Shown: piece after piece, positions 40,497 through 40,565 of the stretch
Numbering within the stretch: the first letter of the stretch is position 1
Layout of the letters: each line of letters starts with the position of its first letter
Source: Tychonema sp. LEGE 06208
GTDB taxonomy: Bacteria; Cyanobacteriota; Cyanobacteriia; Cyanobacteriales; Microcoleaceae
Direction of reading: 5' to 3'
Assembly (NCBI RefSeq): GCF_015207505.1
Contig: NZ_JADEWT010000054.1
Coordinates: 1 to 40,565, forward strand
DNA length: 40,565 nucleotides
Translations under genes and position numbers: made by a program
The notes under the pieces: model-generated
The model's database searches: none
What the model was told of the DNA's origin: nothing
The model's input: only the letters and a program-made list of their open reading frames with translations

Positions 40497-40565
40497 TATA
40501 GCCTTTTTCAGAAAGATGAGGTACTATGCGGCATGGGGCATGGGGCATGGGGCATAGGGCATGGG
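40497..40565 (+). repeat. Composite repeat C, third copy, cut by the window edge
   Basis: TATAGCCTTTTTCAGAAAG, then ATGAGGTACTATGCGGCATG, then GGGCATG/GGGCATA heptamers running to the last base. It matches the copies at 3440 and 33533. Confidence 0.85.

Overview
The window is chromosomal DNA of a cyanobacterium, most likely a filamentous one of the Oscillatoriales/Microcoleaceae type. The evidence is the very high density of HIP1 octamers (GCGATCGC and near variants), an aa3-type ctaCDE oxidase operon, Ycf20, a helical carotenoid protein, plant-type glycerate kinase and several genes known mainly from cyanobacteria. Intergenic regions are full of heptanucleotide tandem arrays (STRR type) and short palindromic dispersed repeats. 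The genus cannot be fixed from what is seen here. No rRNA, tRNA, CRISPR array, prophage or intact transposase gene was recognised.

Layout. 0-5 kb: 5' end of a GT39 membrane glycosyltransferase (minus, runs off the left edge), an anchored hypothetical protein, ycf20, D-glycerate 3-kinase, a low-complexity Ala/Asp-rich protein and a stand-alone OCP N-domain homologue (HCP). 5-17.5 kb is a signalling block: a PAS-GAF histidine kinase divergent from a NarL-type response regulator, a CBM48/GH13 glucan enzyme, a large GAF-GAF-GGDEF-EAL protein whose first GAF has bilin-binding hallmarks, a DUF2267 protein, a single-domain CheY-like receiver tail-to-tail with a DUF2294 protein, and a BON-domain protein. 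17.5-23.2 kb: decayed reading frames, a small unknown gene, a carboxylesterase, a DUF2555-like gene, coaBC, a HigBA-like toxin-antitoxin pair with an apparent frameshift at the toxin start, and a small secreted protein. 23.4-33.5 kb: a Rieske oxygenase translationally coupled to a methyltransferase, a CruE/CrtU-like FAD desaturase with an internal Rieske domain, a secreted CHAT-domain protein, an SDR oxidoreductase and an apocarotenoid-type carotenoid oxygenase. 33.7-40.5 kb: an LD-carboxypeptidase, an exported methyltransferase-fold protein, ctaC-ctaD-ctaE and a small HNH protein.

How the genes fit together. The carotenoid theme recurs: a carotenoid-binding HCP at 4.5 kb, a candidate aromatic-carotenoid (synechoxanthin-like) set at 23.5-27.5 kb and a carotenoid cleavage oxygenase at 32-33.5 kb. 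The kinase/regulator pair, the bilin-GAF c-di-GMP enzyme and the lone receiver form a light/stress signalling group. The terminal oxidase operon at the right end is invaded by heptamer repeats between every gene.

The least explained structure is in the repeats. Three different heptamer arrays (TAATGAC, TTAACTG and GGGCATA types) each lie next to their own conserved non-repetitive leader block, and this pairing recurs at separate loci, which suggests composite elements rather than simple slippage. Other points worth a second look are an in-frame palindromic repeat inside the histidine kinase, an 83-bp MITE-like element, and the toxin frameshift.
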